A program made the position numbers and the translations under genes. The notes under the pieces are model-generated. The model did no database searches. It was not told the origin of the DNA and was given only the letters and a program-made list of their open reading frames with translations. Shown here in pieces: positions 27,267-38,549 of a stretch of 64,000 nt of DNA (positions are counted from its first letter, which is position 1; each line of letters begins with the position of its first letter). The DNA is from Gammaproteobacteria bacterium. Its GTDB lineage: Bacteria > Pseudomonadota > Gammaproteobacteria > SZUA-152. The stretch lies in contig DROS01000069.1 of assembly GCA_011321815.1 (NCBI GenBank), positions 62,001 to 126,000 on the forward strand, written 5' to 3'.

Positions 27267-28808
27267 ATGCAATTAAATCCGTCTGAAATCAGTGAGCTGA
27301 TTAAAAAACGAATCGAAAATTTTGATGTCTCTACCGAGGCGCGCAACGAAGGTACAGTGGTCAGCATCACTGATGGCATCGTGCGCGTTCATGGCCTGTC
27401 CGATGTGATGCTGGGTGAAATGATTGAGTTTCCCGGCAACACCTTTGGTATGGCGTTGAACCTGGAGCAGGACTCCGTGGGTGCTGTGGTGTTGGGTGCT
27501 TACGAGCACATTACTGAAGGTGACAAAGTCAAGTGTACCGGTCGTATCCTGGAAGTGCCGGTGGGATCGGGGCTGCTGGGTCGGGTGGTTGACTCATTGG
27601 GTAACCCTATCGACGGCAAAGGCCCCATTGATGCCGCCAGTTATGAACCCATCGAAAAAGTGGCGCCAGGTGTTATCGAGCGCAAATCCGTGGACCAGCC
27701 TGTGCAAACAGGTTTGAAAGCCATTGATGCCATGGTGCCTGTGGGCCGTGGTCAGCGTGAGCTGATTATCGGTGACCGTCAGACCGGTAAAACGGCGGTC
27801 GCCATCGATGCCATCATCAATCAGAAAGGCACCGGCGTTAAGTGTGTCTATGTTGCCGTTGGCCAGAAAGCGTCATCCATTGCCGCCGTAGTGCGCAAAC
27901 TGGAAGAACACGGTGCGCTGGCGCACACCATCATTGTGGCTGCAACAGCAGCTGACCCTGCGGCCATGCAGTACATTGCACCTTACGCCGGCTGCACCAT
28001 GGGTGAGTATTATCGTGATCGTGGCGAAGATGCCTTGATCGTTTATGATGATCTGACCAAACAGGCATGGGCCTATCGCCAGGTTTCTCTGTTGTTACGC
28101 CGCCCGCCGGGTCGTGAAGCCTATCCGGGTGACGTGTTTTATCTGCATTCCCGTTTGCTGGAGCGTGCCTCGCGCATCAATGCGAAGGAAGTCGAACGTC
28201 TTACCAATGGTGAAGTGAAAGATAAAACCGGTTCCCTGACTGCGCTGCCCATTATCGAAACCCAGGCAGGTGACGTGTCGGCCTTCGTGCCCACCAACGT
28301 GATTTCCATCACTGATGGCCAGATCTTCCTGGAAGCCGACCTGTTCAACGCCGGTATCCGCCCGGCCATCAACGCCGGCTTGTCGGTGTCTCGTGTGGGT
28401 GGCGCCGCGCAAACCAAAATCATTAAAAAGCTGGGTGGTGGTGTGCGTCTTGACTTGGCGCAGTATCGTGAGCTGGCGGCCTTTGCGCAGTTTGCATCCG
28501 ATCTGGATGAAACCACACGCAAACAGATCGAACGTGGGCAACGTGTTACCGAGCTGATGAAGCAATTGCAGTATGCGCCACTGTCTATGGCTGAAATGGC
28601 GTTCTCATTGTTCGCAGCCAATGAAGGTTTCATCGACGATGTTGATGTGAAAAAGGTTGTGGATTTTGAAGCAGCATTGCATTCCTTCCTGCGCTCCAAC
28701 AATGCGGACCTGCTTGCCAAGATTGATGCAAGCGGGGACTTCAATGATGACATCGCTGGTGAAATGAAAGCGGCCATTGAGAAGTTCAAAACGTCGGGTA
28801 CCTATTAG
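27267..28808 (+). CDS. atpA: ATP synthase subunit alpha
   Basis: The regulatory, non-catalytic nucleotide-binding subunit of F1. It has 513 residues, the same as E. coli. The Walker A motif is GDRQTGKT (residues 169-176), and the conserved stretch [12 protein letters not shown] appears as [13 protein letters not shown] (about 371-383). The N-terminus [13 protein letters not shown] is typical. AGAGGAAAAAAG precedes the ATG. It forms the hexamer with AtpD, with AtpG as the rotor. Confidence 0.98.
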   Translation: MQLNPSEISELIKKRIENFDVSTEARNEGTVVSITDGIVRVHGLSDVMLGEMIEFPGNTFGMALNLEQDSVGAVVLGAYEHITEGDKVKCTGRILEVPVGSGLLGRVVDSLGNPIDGKGPIDAASYEPIEKVAPGVIERKSVDQPVQTGLKAIDAMVPVGRGQRELIIGDRQTGKTAVAIDAIINQKGTGVKCVYVAVGQKASSIAAVVRKLEEHGALAHTIIVAATAADPAAMQYIAPYAGCTMGEYYRDRGEDALIVYDDLTKQAWAYRQVSLLLRRPPGREAYPGDVFYLHSRLLERASRINAKEVERLTNGEVKDKTGSLTALPIIETQAGDVSAFVPTNVISITDGQIFLEADLFNAGIRPAINAGLSVSRVGGAAQTKIIKKLGGGVRLDLAQYRELAAFAQFASDLDETTRKQIERGQRVTELMKQLQYAPLSMAEMAFSLFAANEGFIDDVDVKKVVDFEAALHSFLRSNNADLLAKIDASGDFNDDIAGEMKAAIEKFKTSGTY

Positions 28809-28867
28809 TTGGCAGGCACCGGTAAGCGCAAGACTTAAGGTCAGGAGCTTTTCGTTAGGAGATAAGC

Positions 28868-29728
28868 ATGGCAGTCGGTAAAGAGATACGCACAAAGGTC
28901 AAAAGCGTCCAGAATACGCAAAAGATCACGCGCGCCATGGAAATGGTGGCGGCAAGTAAAATGCGTAAGGCGCAGGACCGCATGACGGCCTCGCGTCCTT
29001 ATGCGCAAAAAATTCGCAATGTGATTCATCATTTGGCGCAGTCGCACCCAGAGTACAAACATTCCTACATGCAGGACCGTGAGGTCAAGCGTGTCGGTTT
29101 TATTGTGGTCTCCAGTGATCGCGGCCTGTGTGGTGGATTGAATGCCAATCTGTTTCGTACCACCCTGAAGTCACTGAAAGAATGGGATGCAAAGGGTGTC
29201 GGCATTGACGTTTGCACCATTGGTTCCAAGGGCACCAGTTTTTTCAAGCGGTTGGGCAGTAATATTACGGCGGAAACCAGTCATCTTGGCGACGCCCCGC
29301 GCATCAATGATATGTTCGGTACTATCAAGGTGATGCTGGATGCTTATGATAATGGTGTTATTGATCGTTTGTATGTGGTGTACAACGAATTTGTCAGCAC
29401 CATGGCGCAGAATCCCACCATTGATCAGTTGTTGCCCATTGAGGCCAAAGAAGAGAAAGAATACGCTCATCACTGGGATTATCTCTACGAGCCGGAAGCC
29501 AAAGAGGTGATCACCGATTTGTTGACGCGCTACGTGGAATCACTGGTTTATCAAGCCGTGGTGGAAAATGTGGCCTGTGAGCAATCGGCACGCATGGTGG
29601 CGATGAAGGCTGCATCGGATAATGCCGGTGACATCATCGACGAATTGAATCTGGCTTACAACAAGGCCCGTCAGGCAGCGATCACCCAGGAAATTTCCGA
29701 GATCGTCAGTGGCGCCGCAGCTGTTTGA
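28868..29728 (+). CDS. atpG: ATP synthase subunit gamma
   Basis: The central rotor shaft of F1, 286 residues (E. coli 287). The N-terminal helix [20 protein letters not shown] and the C-terminal helix ending [15 protein letters not shown] form the coiled coil inside the alpha/beta ring. [15 protein letters not shown] is the conserved middle segment. TTAGGAG precedes the ATG at good spacing. Confidence 0.97.
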   Translation: MAVGKEIRTKVKSVQNTQKITRAMEMVAASKMRKAQDRMTASRPYAQKIRNVIHHLAQSHPEYKHSYMQDREVKRVGFIVVSSDRGLCGGLNANLFRTTLKSLKEWDAKGVGIDVCTIGSKGTSFFKRLGSNITAETSHLGDAPRINDMFGTIKVMLDAYDNGVIDRLYVVYNEFVSTMAQNPTIDQLLPIEAKEEKEYAHHWDYLYEPEAKEVITDLLTRYVESLVYQAVVENVACEQSARMVAMKAASDNAGDIIDELNLAYNKARQAAITQEISEIVSGAAAV

Positions 29729-29747
29729 TCCAGTGGGTCTTTGCTAG

Positions 29748-31190
<1,443 letters not shown>

Positions 31191-31232
31191 CTTAGGTCGT
31201 AACAACAGAAGAAGTTCGTAAGGAGAGAGGTT

Positions 31233-31661
31233 ATGGCGATGACTATGCACGTCGATGTTGTGAGCGCTGAAGAGGAAATTTTTGCCGGGCCAGCAACAAT
31301 GTTGTTTGCGCCGGGGGCAATGGGTGATCTGGGGATCATGCCCCGTCACGCACCTCTGTTGACACGGATCAAACCCGGCGAAGTGCGCATTGTCACTGAG
31401 CAGGGTGAGGAGGAGATCGTGTTATATGTTTCCGGCGGCATGTTGGAAATTCAACCGGAAGCTGTGACCATTCTGGCTGACACCGCCCAGCGCGCTGATG
31501 ACATTGATGAAGCCGCAGCGCTTGAAGCCAAGGAACGTGCCGAAAAACTGTTGGCTGATCAAAAGGACGATATTGACTATGCCGCTGCATCAGCGGAACT
31601 TGCGGAGGCCATGGCGCAATTGCAGGCGATTTCCCGTTTGCGGAAAAAAGTTGGCCGATAG
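31233..31661 (+). CDS. atpC: ATP synthase subunit epsilon
   Basis: Epsilon has an N-terminal beta-sandwich ([34 protein letters not shown]) and a C-terminal pair of helices ([18 protein letters not shown] onward) that can extend to inhibit ATP hydrolysis. At 142 residues both helices are present. It is the last gene of the operon; a strong intrinsic terminator follows. Confidence 0.96.
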   Translation: MAMTMHVDVVSAEEEIFAGPATMLFAPGAMGDLGIMPRHAPLLTRIKPGEVRIVTEQGEEEIVLYVSGGMLEIQPEAVTILADTAQRADDIDEAAALEAKERAEKLLADQKDDIDYAAASAELAEAMAQLQAISRLRKKVGR

Positions 31662-31684
31662 CACCGTTGTTAAACAAGCAGCAG

Positions 31685-31713
31685 AAAAAGGGCGGTTTTT
31701 ACCGCCCTTTTTT
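31685..31713 (+). terminator. Intrinsic terminator of the atp operon
   Basis: GGGCGG and CCGCCC pair around a short T-rich loop, preceded by five A and followed by six T (31685-31713). It begins about 24 bases after the atpC stop. Confidence 0.88.
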
Positions 31714-31786
31714 ATTGGTATTACTATGAGGCATCGTTTAGGCCATAATTTGGAGCATATTTTACTTAGCGGGGGTTGGTTTTGTT

Positions 31787-33169
31787 ATGTCTGTAGACTT
31801 ACCACTTAGCGTTGTGGTGCTGGCTGCTGGCCAGGGTACGCGCATGAAATCCGCTTTGCCCAAAGTATTGCATTGCATAGCGGGACGGCCATTGGTCGAG
31901 CACGTTATCACGGATGCACTGGAACTGGGGGCGGCGGATATACACATCGTATTTGGCCACGGTGGCGGGCAGGTACAGCAGGCTTTGTCGGGCTATGACC
32001 TTAACTGGGTGGAACAGATGGAACAGCTTGGCACCGGCCATGCTGTCGAACAGGCGTTGCCCGCCATTCCGGATGACCATCTGGTGCTACTGTTGTACGG
32101 TGATGTGCCACTGATCACGGTGCATACTCTGCAACGGCTTGTTGCTGCGACTGCGGGGAATGCGTTGGCTTTGTTGACGGCAAAACTGGCCGATCCCACT
32201 GGCTATGGCCGTATTGTGCGTGATACGGCGGGAAAAGTGCAGTGCATTGTCGAGCAAAAAGATGCCAACAAAGAACAGCTGGGTATTGATGAAATCAATA
32301 CCGGTATGCTGGCGGTGAAAGCTGACATGCTCAAAAAATGGGTTGCCAGGCTGGATAACAACAATGCCCAAGGCGAATACTACCTGACAGATATTGTTGG
32401 GTTTGCCGTGACGGATGATGTTGTCATCAACACTGCGAAGCCGGATGAAATTTGTGAAATTGAAGGTGTGAATAACAAACGCCAATTGGCTGAACTGGAA
32501 CGGGCTTTTCAATTACGTCAGGCGCGACAGTTGATGGACGATGGTTTGACCCTGCGGGATCCTGCCCGTTTTGATGTGCGCGGTGAACTCATTATTGGTC
32601 GTGATGTTGAAATTGATATCAATGTGCTGATCGAAGGCCAGGTGGAGCTGGCGGATGGTGTGCGGGTTGGCCCCAACGTGGTCTTGAAAAACGTCAGTAT
32701 CGGTGCTGATACACAAATACATGCTAATTGTATACTGGAAGAGAGTGTTGTCGGCACACAATGCGACATTGGCCCGTTTGCCCGGTTACGGCCGCAGGCA
32801 AATCTGGCGGATAAAGTAAAGGTGGGTAACTTTGTCGAGATCAAAAAATCCAACATTGCCCGTGGCAGTAAAATAAACCACCTGAGCTACGTGGGTGATA
32901 CAACCATGGGCTCAGGTGTGAACGTGGGTGCAGGTACGATTACCTGTAACTATGATGGAGCAAACAAACACCAGACTGTCATCGGTGACAATGTGTTCAT
33001 CGGCTCCGGTACGCAGCTTATTGCCCCGGTGGTTGTTGCTGATGGGGCAACCATCGGCGCAGGCTCCACTATCACACGGGATACGTTGGCGGGCACGTTA
33101 ACCCTGAGCCGGGTAGAGCAAGTATCGGTAAAGGGCTGGAAAAGGCCTCGGAAGACAGAGGAAACATAA
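31787..33169 (+). CDS. glmU: Bifunctional GlmU (GlcNAc-1-P uridyltransferase / GlcN-1-P acetyltransferase)
   Basis: GlmU makes UDP-N-acetylglucosamine for peptidoglycan and LPS. The N-terminal pyrophosphorylase has LAAGQGTRMKSALPKVLH (about residues 11-28) and GTGHAVEQA. The C-terminal left-handed beta-helix starts near residue 255 with hexapeptide repeats and contains the acetyltransferase segment GAGTITCNYDGANKH. Length (460) is normal. It ends about 270 bases before glmS, with which it forms a functional pair. Confidence 0.97.
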   Translation: MSVDLPLSVVVLAAGQGTRMKSALPKVLHCIAGRPLVEHVITDALELGAADIHIVFGHGGGQVQQALSGYDLNWVEQMEQLGTGHAVEQALPAIPDDHLVLLLYGDVPLITVHTLQRLVAATAGNALALLTAKLADPTGYGRIVRDTAGKVQCIVEQKDANKEQLGIDEINTGMLAVKADMLKKWVARLDNNNAQGEYYLTDIVGFAVTDDVVINTAKPDEICEIEGVNNKRQLAELERAFQLRQARQLMDDGLTLRDPARFDVRGELIIGRDVEIDINVLIEGQVELADGVRVGPNVVLKNVSIGADTQIHANCILEESVVGTQCDIGPFARLRPQANLADKVKVGNFVEIKKSNIARGSKINHLSYVGDTTMGSGVNVGAGTITCNYDGANKHQTVIGDNVFIGSGTQLIAPVVVADGATIGAGSTITRDTLAGTLTLSRVEQVSVKGWKRPRKTEET

Positions 33170-33204
33170 GAAAGGAATACATCTCGCCCTGTTCGTTTGT
33201 TCCG

Positions 33205-33369
33205 ATGCAGAGTGGAACCCCGTACATTGCCCATGTTATTTTGCCGGGTTCAGTTGGTCTGTCAGTGCTCATGGCGAAACACCACTGTAACACTGAACCT
33301 GTCAATATTAACGGGTTGATGTACTGGAAAGGTGGCGAGAGTATTGCGCCTGAGCAAAAGCCTTTGTGA
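33205..33369 (+). CDS. Possible small ORF in the glmU-glmS gap
   Basis: The 269-base gap between glmU and glmS contains a 54-codon frame beginning MQSGTPYIAHVILPG. It has no ribosome site, and I recognise no family. The same DNA has inverted repeats (GGTTCAGT with ACTGAACC, CAGTG with CACTG, about 33246-33302), so it may instead be a structured leader. Reported as uncertain. Confidence 0.2.
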   Translation: MQSGTPYIAHVILPGSVGLSVLMAKHHCNTEPVNINGLMYWKGGESIAPEQKPL

Positions 33370-33438
33370 CAAAATACGGTTTTTTTACAGAGTGCGAAAT
33401 TGATATCGTTACTCGGATCTGGAGACGGGAAACTAATC

Positions 33439-35271
33439 ATGTGTGGAATTGTAGGTGCAGTAGCAGACAGAGATGTAGTGCCAATTCTGTTGGAAGGTTT
33501 GCGTCGACTGGAATACCGCGGCTATGATTCCGCGGGTATTGCCGTATTGGATAGTGCTGGCAAGCTGGATCGTGTGCGTTCCATGGGCAAGGTCGCAACG
33601 CTGGCGGAGGCAATGGCGGCAAAACTCAACGGTAAAGCCGGCATCGCCCATACCCGCTGGGCCACCCACGGCGCGCCCAGTCAAAACAACGCACATCCGC
33701 ACATTTGCCGTGACACCGTCTCGGTGGTGCATAACGGTATTATCGAAAATCACGAGCAGTTACGCGAAGCACAGACCCAGGCGGGGCATATTTTTACCTC
33801 GGAAACCGACACTGAAGTCGTGGTGCATCAAGTCTACGACTATCATGTCAAACACGGTAAAGATCTGCTGGCATCGGTACGTGCGGCTGTGGCTGATTTT
33901 AACGGAGCCTATGCCCTGGGGGTGATCAGCGCAAAAGAAGAGGGACGTCTGATTACTGCGCGCCGAGGCAGCCCACTGGTCATCGGTGTGGGCATCGGTG
34001 AATATTTTATCGCCTCGGACGTGGCTGCCCTGCTGCCCGTCACACAGCGATTTATCTTTTTGGAAGAGGGCGACATTGCGGACATCCGCCGCAGTAGTCT
34101 GGTGATTTACAACGCCCAGGGCGATGAAGTACAGCGACCAGTCAAAGAAAGCGAACTGTCTGCCGACGCAGTGGACCGTGGCGAATACCGTCACTACATG
34201 CTCAAAGAGATTTATGAGCAACCCCAGGCCATTGCAGACACCCTGGAGGGCCGTATCAGTGGTGGGCGGGTATTGGAACAGGCTTTTGGTGCAGCGGCAC
34301 CGGAAATTTTTGACAAGGTGCAGGGCGTACATATCATCGCCTGTGGCACAAGCTACCACTCGGGACTGATTGGCAGTTACTGGCTGGAATCCATTGTCGG
34401 CATTCCGTGCAGTGTCGAAGTGGCCAGTGAATTCCGTTATCGCAAACCGGTTGTGCGCAAAAACTCCCTCATCGTCACCCTGTCGCAATCGGGTGAAACG
34501 GCGGACACATTAGCCGGTTTGCAAGAAGCCAAACGCCTGGGCTTTGGCCACTCCCTGTCAATTTGTAACGTGCCTGAAAGTTCGTTGGTGCGGGAGTCTG
34601 ACCTGGTAATGTTAACGCGGGCAGGCCCGGAAATTGGTGTCGCCTCCACCAAGGCATTTACCACACAGCTGGTGGCGTTGATGTTGTTGGTGATTATCCT
34701 GGGGCGGCGCAATGGCTTCTCCGCAGAAGACGAAGCCCGCATGGTGGGGGAGCTGGAAAAACTGCCTGGGGAAATTGACCGGGTATTAAAGCTCGATGAG
34801 CCCATCCAGGAGATCGCCAAACAGTTTTCTGACAAGCACAATGCACTGTTTTTAGGGCGTGGCGCACAATATCCAGTGGCAATGGAAGGCGCACTTAAGC
34901 TCAAAGAAATTTCCTATATTCATGCCGAAGCCTATCCCGCAGGTGAGCTGAAACATGGGCCACTGGCGCTGGTGGACGAAAACATGCCCATCATTGCTGT
35001 AGCGCCTAACAATGAATTGCTGGAAAAATTGAAGTCTAATTTGCAGGAGGTGCGTGCGCGTGGTGGTGAGCTGCTGGTTTTTGCCGACATGCATTCCGAA
35101 CTGCAACAGGCCGATGGCATACAGGTATTAAATGTCGCACCGGTGGATGATGCCATGTCACCTATCGTGTACACCATTCCTCTGCAATTGTTATCTTACT
35201 ACGTGGCCGTACTCAAAGGCACGGACGTGGACCAGCCGCGTAACCTCGCAAAATCGGTTACTGTGGAATAA
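33439..35271 (+). CDS. glmS: Glutamine-fructose-6-phosphate aminotransferase GlmS
   Basis: GlmS makes glucosamine-6-phosphate, the first step to UDP-GlcNAc. The mature N-terminal catalytic Cys follows the initiator Met (MCGIVGAVA). The glutaminase domain has LEYRGYDSAGIA and RWATHGAP. The isomerase half has two SIS domains (CGTSYHSG, LSQSGETADTL, LGRGAQYPVAMEGALKLKE). The protein ends KSVTVE as usual, with 610 residues. The upstream frame to 33400 is not coding; GGAGACGGG precedes the ATG. RapZ, the regulator of GlmS in enterobacteria, is encoded at 7.9 kb. Confidence 0.97.
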   Translation: MCGIVGAVADRDVVPILLEGLRRLEYRGYDSAGIAVLDSAGKLDRVRSMGKVATLAEAMAAKLNGKAGIAHTRWATHGAPSQNNAHPHICRDTVSVVHNGIIENHEQLREAQTQAGHIFTSETDTEVVVHQVYDYHVKHGKDLLASVRAAVADFNGAYALGVISAKEEGRLITARRGSPLVIGVGIGEYFIASDVAALLPVTQRFIFLEEGDIADIRRSSLVIYNAQGDEVQRPVKESELSADAVDRGEYRHYMLKEIYEQPQAIADTLEGRISGGRVLEQAFGAAAPEIFDKVQGVHIIACGTSYHSGLIGSYWLESIVGIPCSVEVASEFRYRKPVVRKNSLIVTLSQSGETADTLAGLQEAKRLGFGHSLSICNVPESSLVRESDLVMLTRAGPEIGVASTKAFTTQLVALMLLVIILGRRNGFSAEDEARMVGELEKLPGEIDRVLKLDEPIQEIAKQFSDKHNALFLGRGAQYPVAMEGALKLKEISYIHAEAYPAGELKHGPLALVDENMPIIAVAPNNELLEKLKSNLQEVRARGGELLVFADMHSELQQADGIQVLNVAPVDDAMSPIVYTIPLQLLSYYVAVLKGTDVDQPRNLAKSVTVE

Positions 35272-35450
35272 GGTCTGTGCAGAAAGAAAAGCAATATGCA
35301 CCCCTATTATCAAGATGCAAGAAATGGGTGTGCTGCCCAATTTTTTGCGCCCTGTTTTCCTGAGTAACAGGTTTTCCGCGTCCCGGTTGCCTCTCCGCCA
35401 ATGGAGAGCGAAAAGCTTCAGGTTTTTCAGTCCGGTTTTTTCCCGCATTT

Positions 35451-35482
35451 AAAAAAAACAGGATGCTGGCTCATCCTGTTTC
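35451..35482 (-). terminator. Intrinsic terminator reading on the minus strand
   Basis: AAACAGGATG (35456-35465) pairs with CATCCTGTTT (35472-35481) over a six-base loop. On the minus strand the hairpin is followed by eight T. On the plus strand only three T follow, so it fits minus-strand transcription best, although no minus-strand gene lies upstream. It might also end glmS transcription less efficiently. Confidence 0.6.
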
Positions 35483-35560
35483 ATGGCCCTGGAAGACGCA
35501 GTTGGATCGCAGGCATCCATGCAACTTTTAATGTGTCTTACAAATTCAAAGATGTTATCG
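35451..35560 (-). ncRNA. Candidate small RNA, about 110 nt
   Basis: The minus strand has a TATATT/TATTAT box (about 35574-35567), then about 110 bases with no ORF, then the perfect hairpin plus T8 at 35451-35482. This is the layout of a bacterial sRNA gene. There is no clear -35 box and I recognise no known RNA family. Proximity to glmS and the presence of RapZ make a glm-related RNA a possibility, nothing more. Confidence 0.25.
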
Positions 35561-35662
35561 TAGCTGATAATATATACAGTAAAAAATAAAGTCGCCATTT
35601 TTTGGGGCGTTGCGATATTTGATTTTATGGCCTGTTTCTGCGATTTTTTAGGAGTTTTTTGT

Positions 35663-35902
35663 ATGGCATTTCTGAAAAAACATAACTGTATTTACGCTGT
35701 TTTATTGCTTTCGCTGGCTGTAAATCTGGTTGTTCGTCGAGGGTTGTGGGGCCCAAATTTGTTAAACAGGCCGGAAACCATTAACGATGCGCACAAAGGC
35801 CGGGTCAATAATGCATTGGAAGATCACTGGCTATCTATTTCGGCCAGAAAAGGAATTCTATCGGGAAAACAGGGGGCAAAAAAGTCGATTAATTCCGGTT
35901 AG
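35663..35902 (+). CDS. Small exported or membrane-anchored protein, unknown
   Basis: A 79-residue frame starts at the ATG at 35663, behind a good ribosome site (TTAGGAG, eight bases upstream). It has an N-terminal hydrophobic segment after two Lys (FLKKHNCIYAVLLLSLAVNLVV), like a signal anchor. The rest is polar with WGPNLLNRPE and a basic end. I do not recognise the family. It precedes the ATPase gene by about 250 bases and may belong to that envelope locus. Confidence 0.5.
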   Translation: MAFLKKHNCIYAVLLLSLAVNLVVRRGLWGPNLLNRPETINDAHKGRVNNALEDHWLSISARKGILSGKQGAKKSINSG

Positions 35903-36153
35903 CCGATGGGTTTTCTGTTGACCGGTTACACTGGGGCAGACCCACGTAATCGCACGTTCGACAACTTCACCCCGATTCAGTGCTTTTTTGTAGCAAAATG
36001 GGGAGGCTCTCCTCACCGGTAATATTCCTGCTGAGCTGGCAAAATCTTGTTAAGCTATCTAGACTTATTAAAGAGAGTAGTGTTACTGGATGCAGTAGGA
36101 GAGGGAGTCTTTCACAATATAATTGTCCGGCCAGAAGAGACAGGAGTAGTGGG

Positions 36154-38517
36154 ATGTACGAGTCTTTTTACGAGCTATACAAGCCCCCGTTTCGGCTGAC
36201 GCCTGATCCACACTTTTTCTTTGATAGTCGTACTCATAAACGCGGCCTGGCTTATTTACGTTATGCTGTGCAGCAGGGCGAGGGGTTTGTCGTCATCACC
36301 GGCGGCCCGGGAACCGGCAAGACAGAGCTGATGCTCAATCTCATTGAGGAGCTGTCTCAGTTCCGCACCACATTTGCAAAAATTGTTTCAACCAATGTGG
36401 ATTCTGACGATCTGTTGAAATTGGTGGCGGTTTCCTTTGGGCTTTCTTCTGAAGGTCTCGGTAAGGGGCTTTTGCTGAAGAAGCTGGAAAACTTCTTTAT
36501 GGCCTGCGCCCGCCAGGGGAGGCGGGCGCTTTTGCTGATTGATGAGGCGCACATTTTGTCGGCAGCCTCGCTTTTAGAGCTTTCCATGTTGTCCAATTTC
36601 CAGCTTGGTGAAAAGGCGATATTGCAATGTTTCCTGCTTGGACAAGAGCCATTGGAGACGAGGCTTGCAGACCCGGGTCTGGCTCAGATTAGGCAGCGTG
36701 TCATTGCGTCCAGCCATCTGGACCCGTTAGATGAAACCGAGACCGGGCAGTATATCAAACACCGTCTGGCCCAGGCCGGTTGGGAGGGTAAACCCCGGCT
36801 CCACGATAACGCCTATCCACTAATCCATAAATTTACAGGTGGAATTCCGCGGCAGATTAATTCCCTTTGTAACCGTTTATTAGTGCAGGGATTTATCGAC
36901 GAAAAGTACGAGATTGATGTCGGGGTCGTGCGCACGGTCATTAAGGATATGTTAGCGGAGACAGTGGTCGCTCATGCGCCTTACAGTGTTTGTGAGCCTG
37001 TTGTCGCTTCGTTTGCAAATTCAGGGAGTTCTGCTCATTGCCGCGGCCAGTCGAAGACACCGGTAACGAAGGCCGATGTGCAACCCCGTGCGCCGGCAGT
37101 AGCGCTGAAAATGGTGGATGTGGCTGCTGAGACGCCGACTGTCCATGCGGGCCCGGCGCATGCCGGTGCCCGTCAGGAACGGGTGCATGATGGGGCGCGT
37201 CGACTGCCGCATCGTTTGGCGGAAAACAGTCAGGCTGAGCGGGAGTTGCGCGCCAGAATCGCTTTTTTTGTTAATGCCGGACTAGCGGAGAATAATGGCC
37301 AAAGACTTCCCCGTCTAACACCCCCAGGTGGTGCGCAGCAACATAATGGCGGCGTGCACGGCGTTCAGGTTTCGTCAGCTGTTACGGCGACAGACAGGCG
37401 TTCTTCCTCAGGCTGGAAATGGGCCGCTGTCACAGGTGTTATTGTTCTTGGCATGGTTTTTACACCCCAGCTTTGGTTTAGCAGTGAGCCGGTTGAAATA
37501 ATGAGCACACGGGGTAGCGAGAGTACCAATAAGCTGACAATCGCCGCAATTGGTCCAGTGGCAATGCGGGATGTGGTCGACAGTGAACAAGTTTCCAGTC
37601 CCGTAAACACGGTAGAGGTGACGCAAAATGACAACAGTCTGCTGATGCCTGCGGGGATTCCGCTTCCTGACGTCATTGCCGGACTCCGTGCGCCATTAAC
37701 GGCAGGCTCGACAGATCCGCCGCCGCTGGGGAAAGGCAAGGCTGCGGAGGTTGCTGCGGCAGTGGGCCAGGAAGTGAAGAAGGATGATGCGCCCATGGTG
37801 GCGCCTCTGGCGCTCCGTGATGAGGCCCCCGCTGTTTCACAACAACAGTCTGTTAATGCTCCAAGCCAAAAACCAGCACAGGGCAAGGTGGCGGCAGCCT
37901 CGTCTGCCGGGGGGCTTCCACGCAAAATACCAGAGAGAAAATTGGCGCCGGAAAAACAAGCGCCTGTGATGCCCGCTGCCGCCGTGGGGGCGTCGGCAAC
38001 AATAATGCCCATACCATCATCGCCATTTCTGGCGCCTGTTGAACCTGCCAGCAGCAAACACATTGTGACGGCGCCCATGAAAAATGCGCCCTATGAGAAG
38101 AATCGCATTAGTGCTGATTCTCTCGAATCAAGTGCTGAAGTAAAAGCCGGTATTGCCATGGCCGAGTTGGATCTTTTGCTGGCAAGGCTTACGTCTGCTT
38201 ATGAGACAGGAAATCTTCGAAAATTGGTCGGTATTTTTGCTGAGAATGCGCGTAGTAATGACAGGGTGAGTCTTGATGAGATCGAAGAGGATTACCGCAA
38301 GTTATTTAATGTTACCGATATGCGCAGGATGACCATCAGTGACATTCAATGGGCAAAAGATAAAGGTCAAATGCGCGGCAAGGGAAATTTTCAATTATCA
38401 GTGCGTGAGAAAGGTGCAGGGAGAGTGACATCCTATGATGGCAGTATCAGGCTGGGCGTAACAAAGAGCAGGCAGGGTATTGCCATTACCCGCCTTGATT
38501 ATCGCTATGACAAATAA
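36154..38517 (+). CDS. ExeA/GspA-like AAA ATPase with TM segment and NTF2-like C-terminal domain
   Basis: The 787-residue protein opens with the ExeA-type start YESFYELYKPPFRLTPDPHFFF. The AAA domain has Walker A GGPGTGKTE (about residues 48-56), Walker B LLLIDEAH (about 124-131), and a sensor region ending GGIPRQINSLCNRLL. After a polar stretch comes one membrane helix (AAVTGVIVLGMVFTPQLWF, about 424-442), then about 220 residues rich in Pro, Ala and Val. The last 110 residues (from AELDLLLARLTSAYETGNL) resemble an NTF2/SnoaL-like domain, not the peptidoglycan-binding domain typical of ExeA. Cytoplasmic ATPase and periplasmic domain are thus linked in one chain. Start chosen at 36154 after GACAGGAG. 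It is probably the first gene of a three-gene envelope unit. Confidence 0.85.
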   Translation: MYESFYELYKPPFRLTPDPHFFFDSRTHKRGLAYLRYAVQQGEGFVVITGGPGTGKTELMLNLIEELSQFRTTFAKIVSTNVDSDDLLKLVAVSFGLSSEGLGKGLLLKKLENFFMACARQGRRALLLIDEAHILSAASLLELSMLSNFQLGEKAILQCFLLGQEPLETRLADPGLAQIRQRVIASSHLDPLDETETGQYIKHRLAQAGWEGKPRLHDNAYPLIHKFTGGIPRQINSLCNRLLVQGFIDEKYEIDVGVVRTVIKDMLAETVVAHAPYSVCEPVVASFANSGSSAHCRGQSKTPVTKADVQPRAPAVALKMVDVAAETPTVHAGPAHAGARQERVHDGARRLPHRLAENSQAERELRARIAFFVNAGLAENNGQRLPRLTPPGGAQQHNGGVHGVQVSSAVTATDRRSSSGWKWAAVTGVIVLGMVFTPQLWFSSEPVEIMSTRGSESTNKLTIAAIGPVAMRDVVDSEQVSSPVNTVEVTQNDNSLLMPAGIPLPDVIAGLRAPLTAGSTDPPPLGKGKAAEVAAAVGQEVKKDDAPMVAPLALRDEAPAVSQQQSVNAPSQKPAQGKVAAASSAGGLPRKIPERKLAPEKQAPVMPAAAVGASATIMPIPSSPFLAPVEPASSKHIVTAPMKNAPYEKNRISADSLESSAEVKAGIAMAELDLLLARLTSAYETGNLRKLVGIFAENARSNDRVSLDEIEEDYRKLFNVTDMRRMTISDIQWAKDKGQMRGKGNFQLSVREKGAGRVTSYDGSIRLGVTKSRQGIAITRLDYRYDK

Positions 38518-38549
38518 TGCATGCTTGAGGCTGTAAGAAATTGCTGTTT

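Larger units (their letters stand above)
35272..35662. other. Gene-free region after glmS
   Basis: No ORF of note lies here. The region has short stem-loops (CCTCTCCG with a GGAGAG partner near 35390-35406) and a strong minus-strand terminator hairpin at 35451-35482. It also has an AT-rich promoter-like patch (35561-35590) and the ribosome site of the next small gene (AGGAG at about 35650). Confidence 0.5.

Noticed and set aside
35272-35662. glmS or c-di-GMP riboswitch downstream of glmS
   Set aside because: The core motifs of those RNAs are not present, and the region follows rather than precedes glmS.
37365-38078. 237-codon frame on the minus strand within the ATPase gene
   Set aside because: It is the mirror of the Pro/Ala-rich linker, whose GC-rich codons remove stops; it has no start signals or family match.
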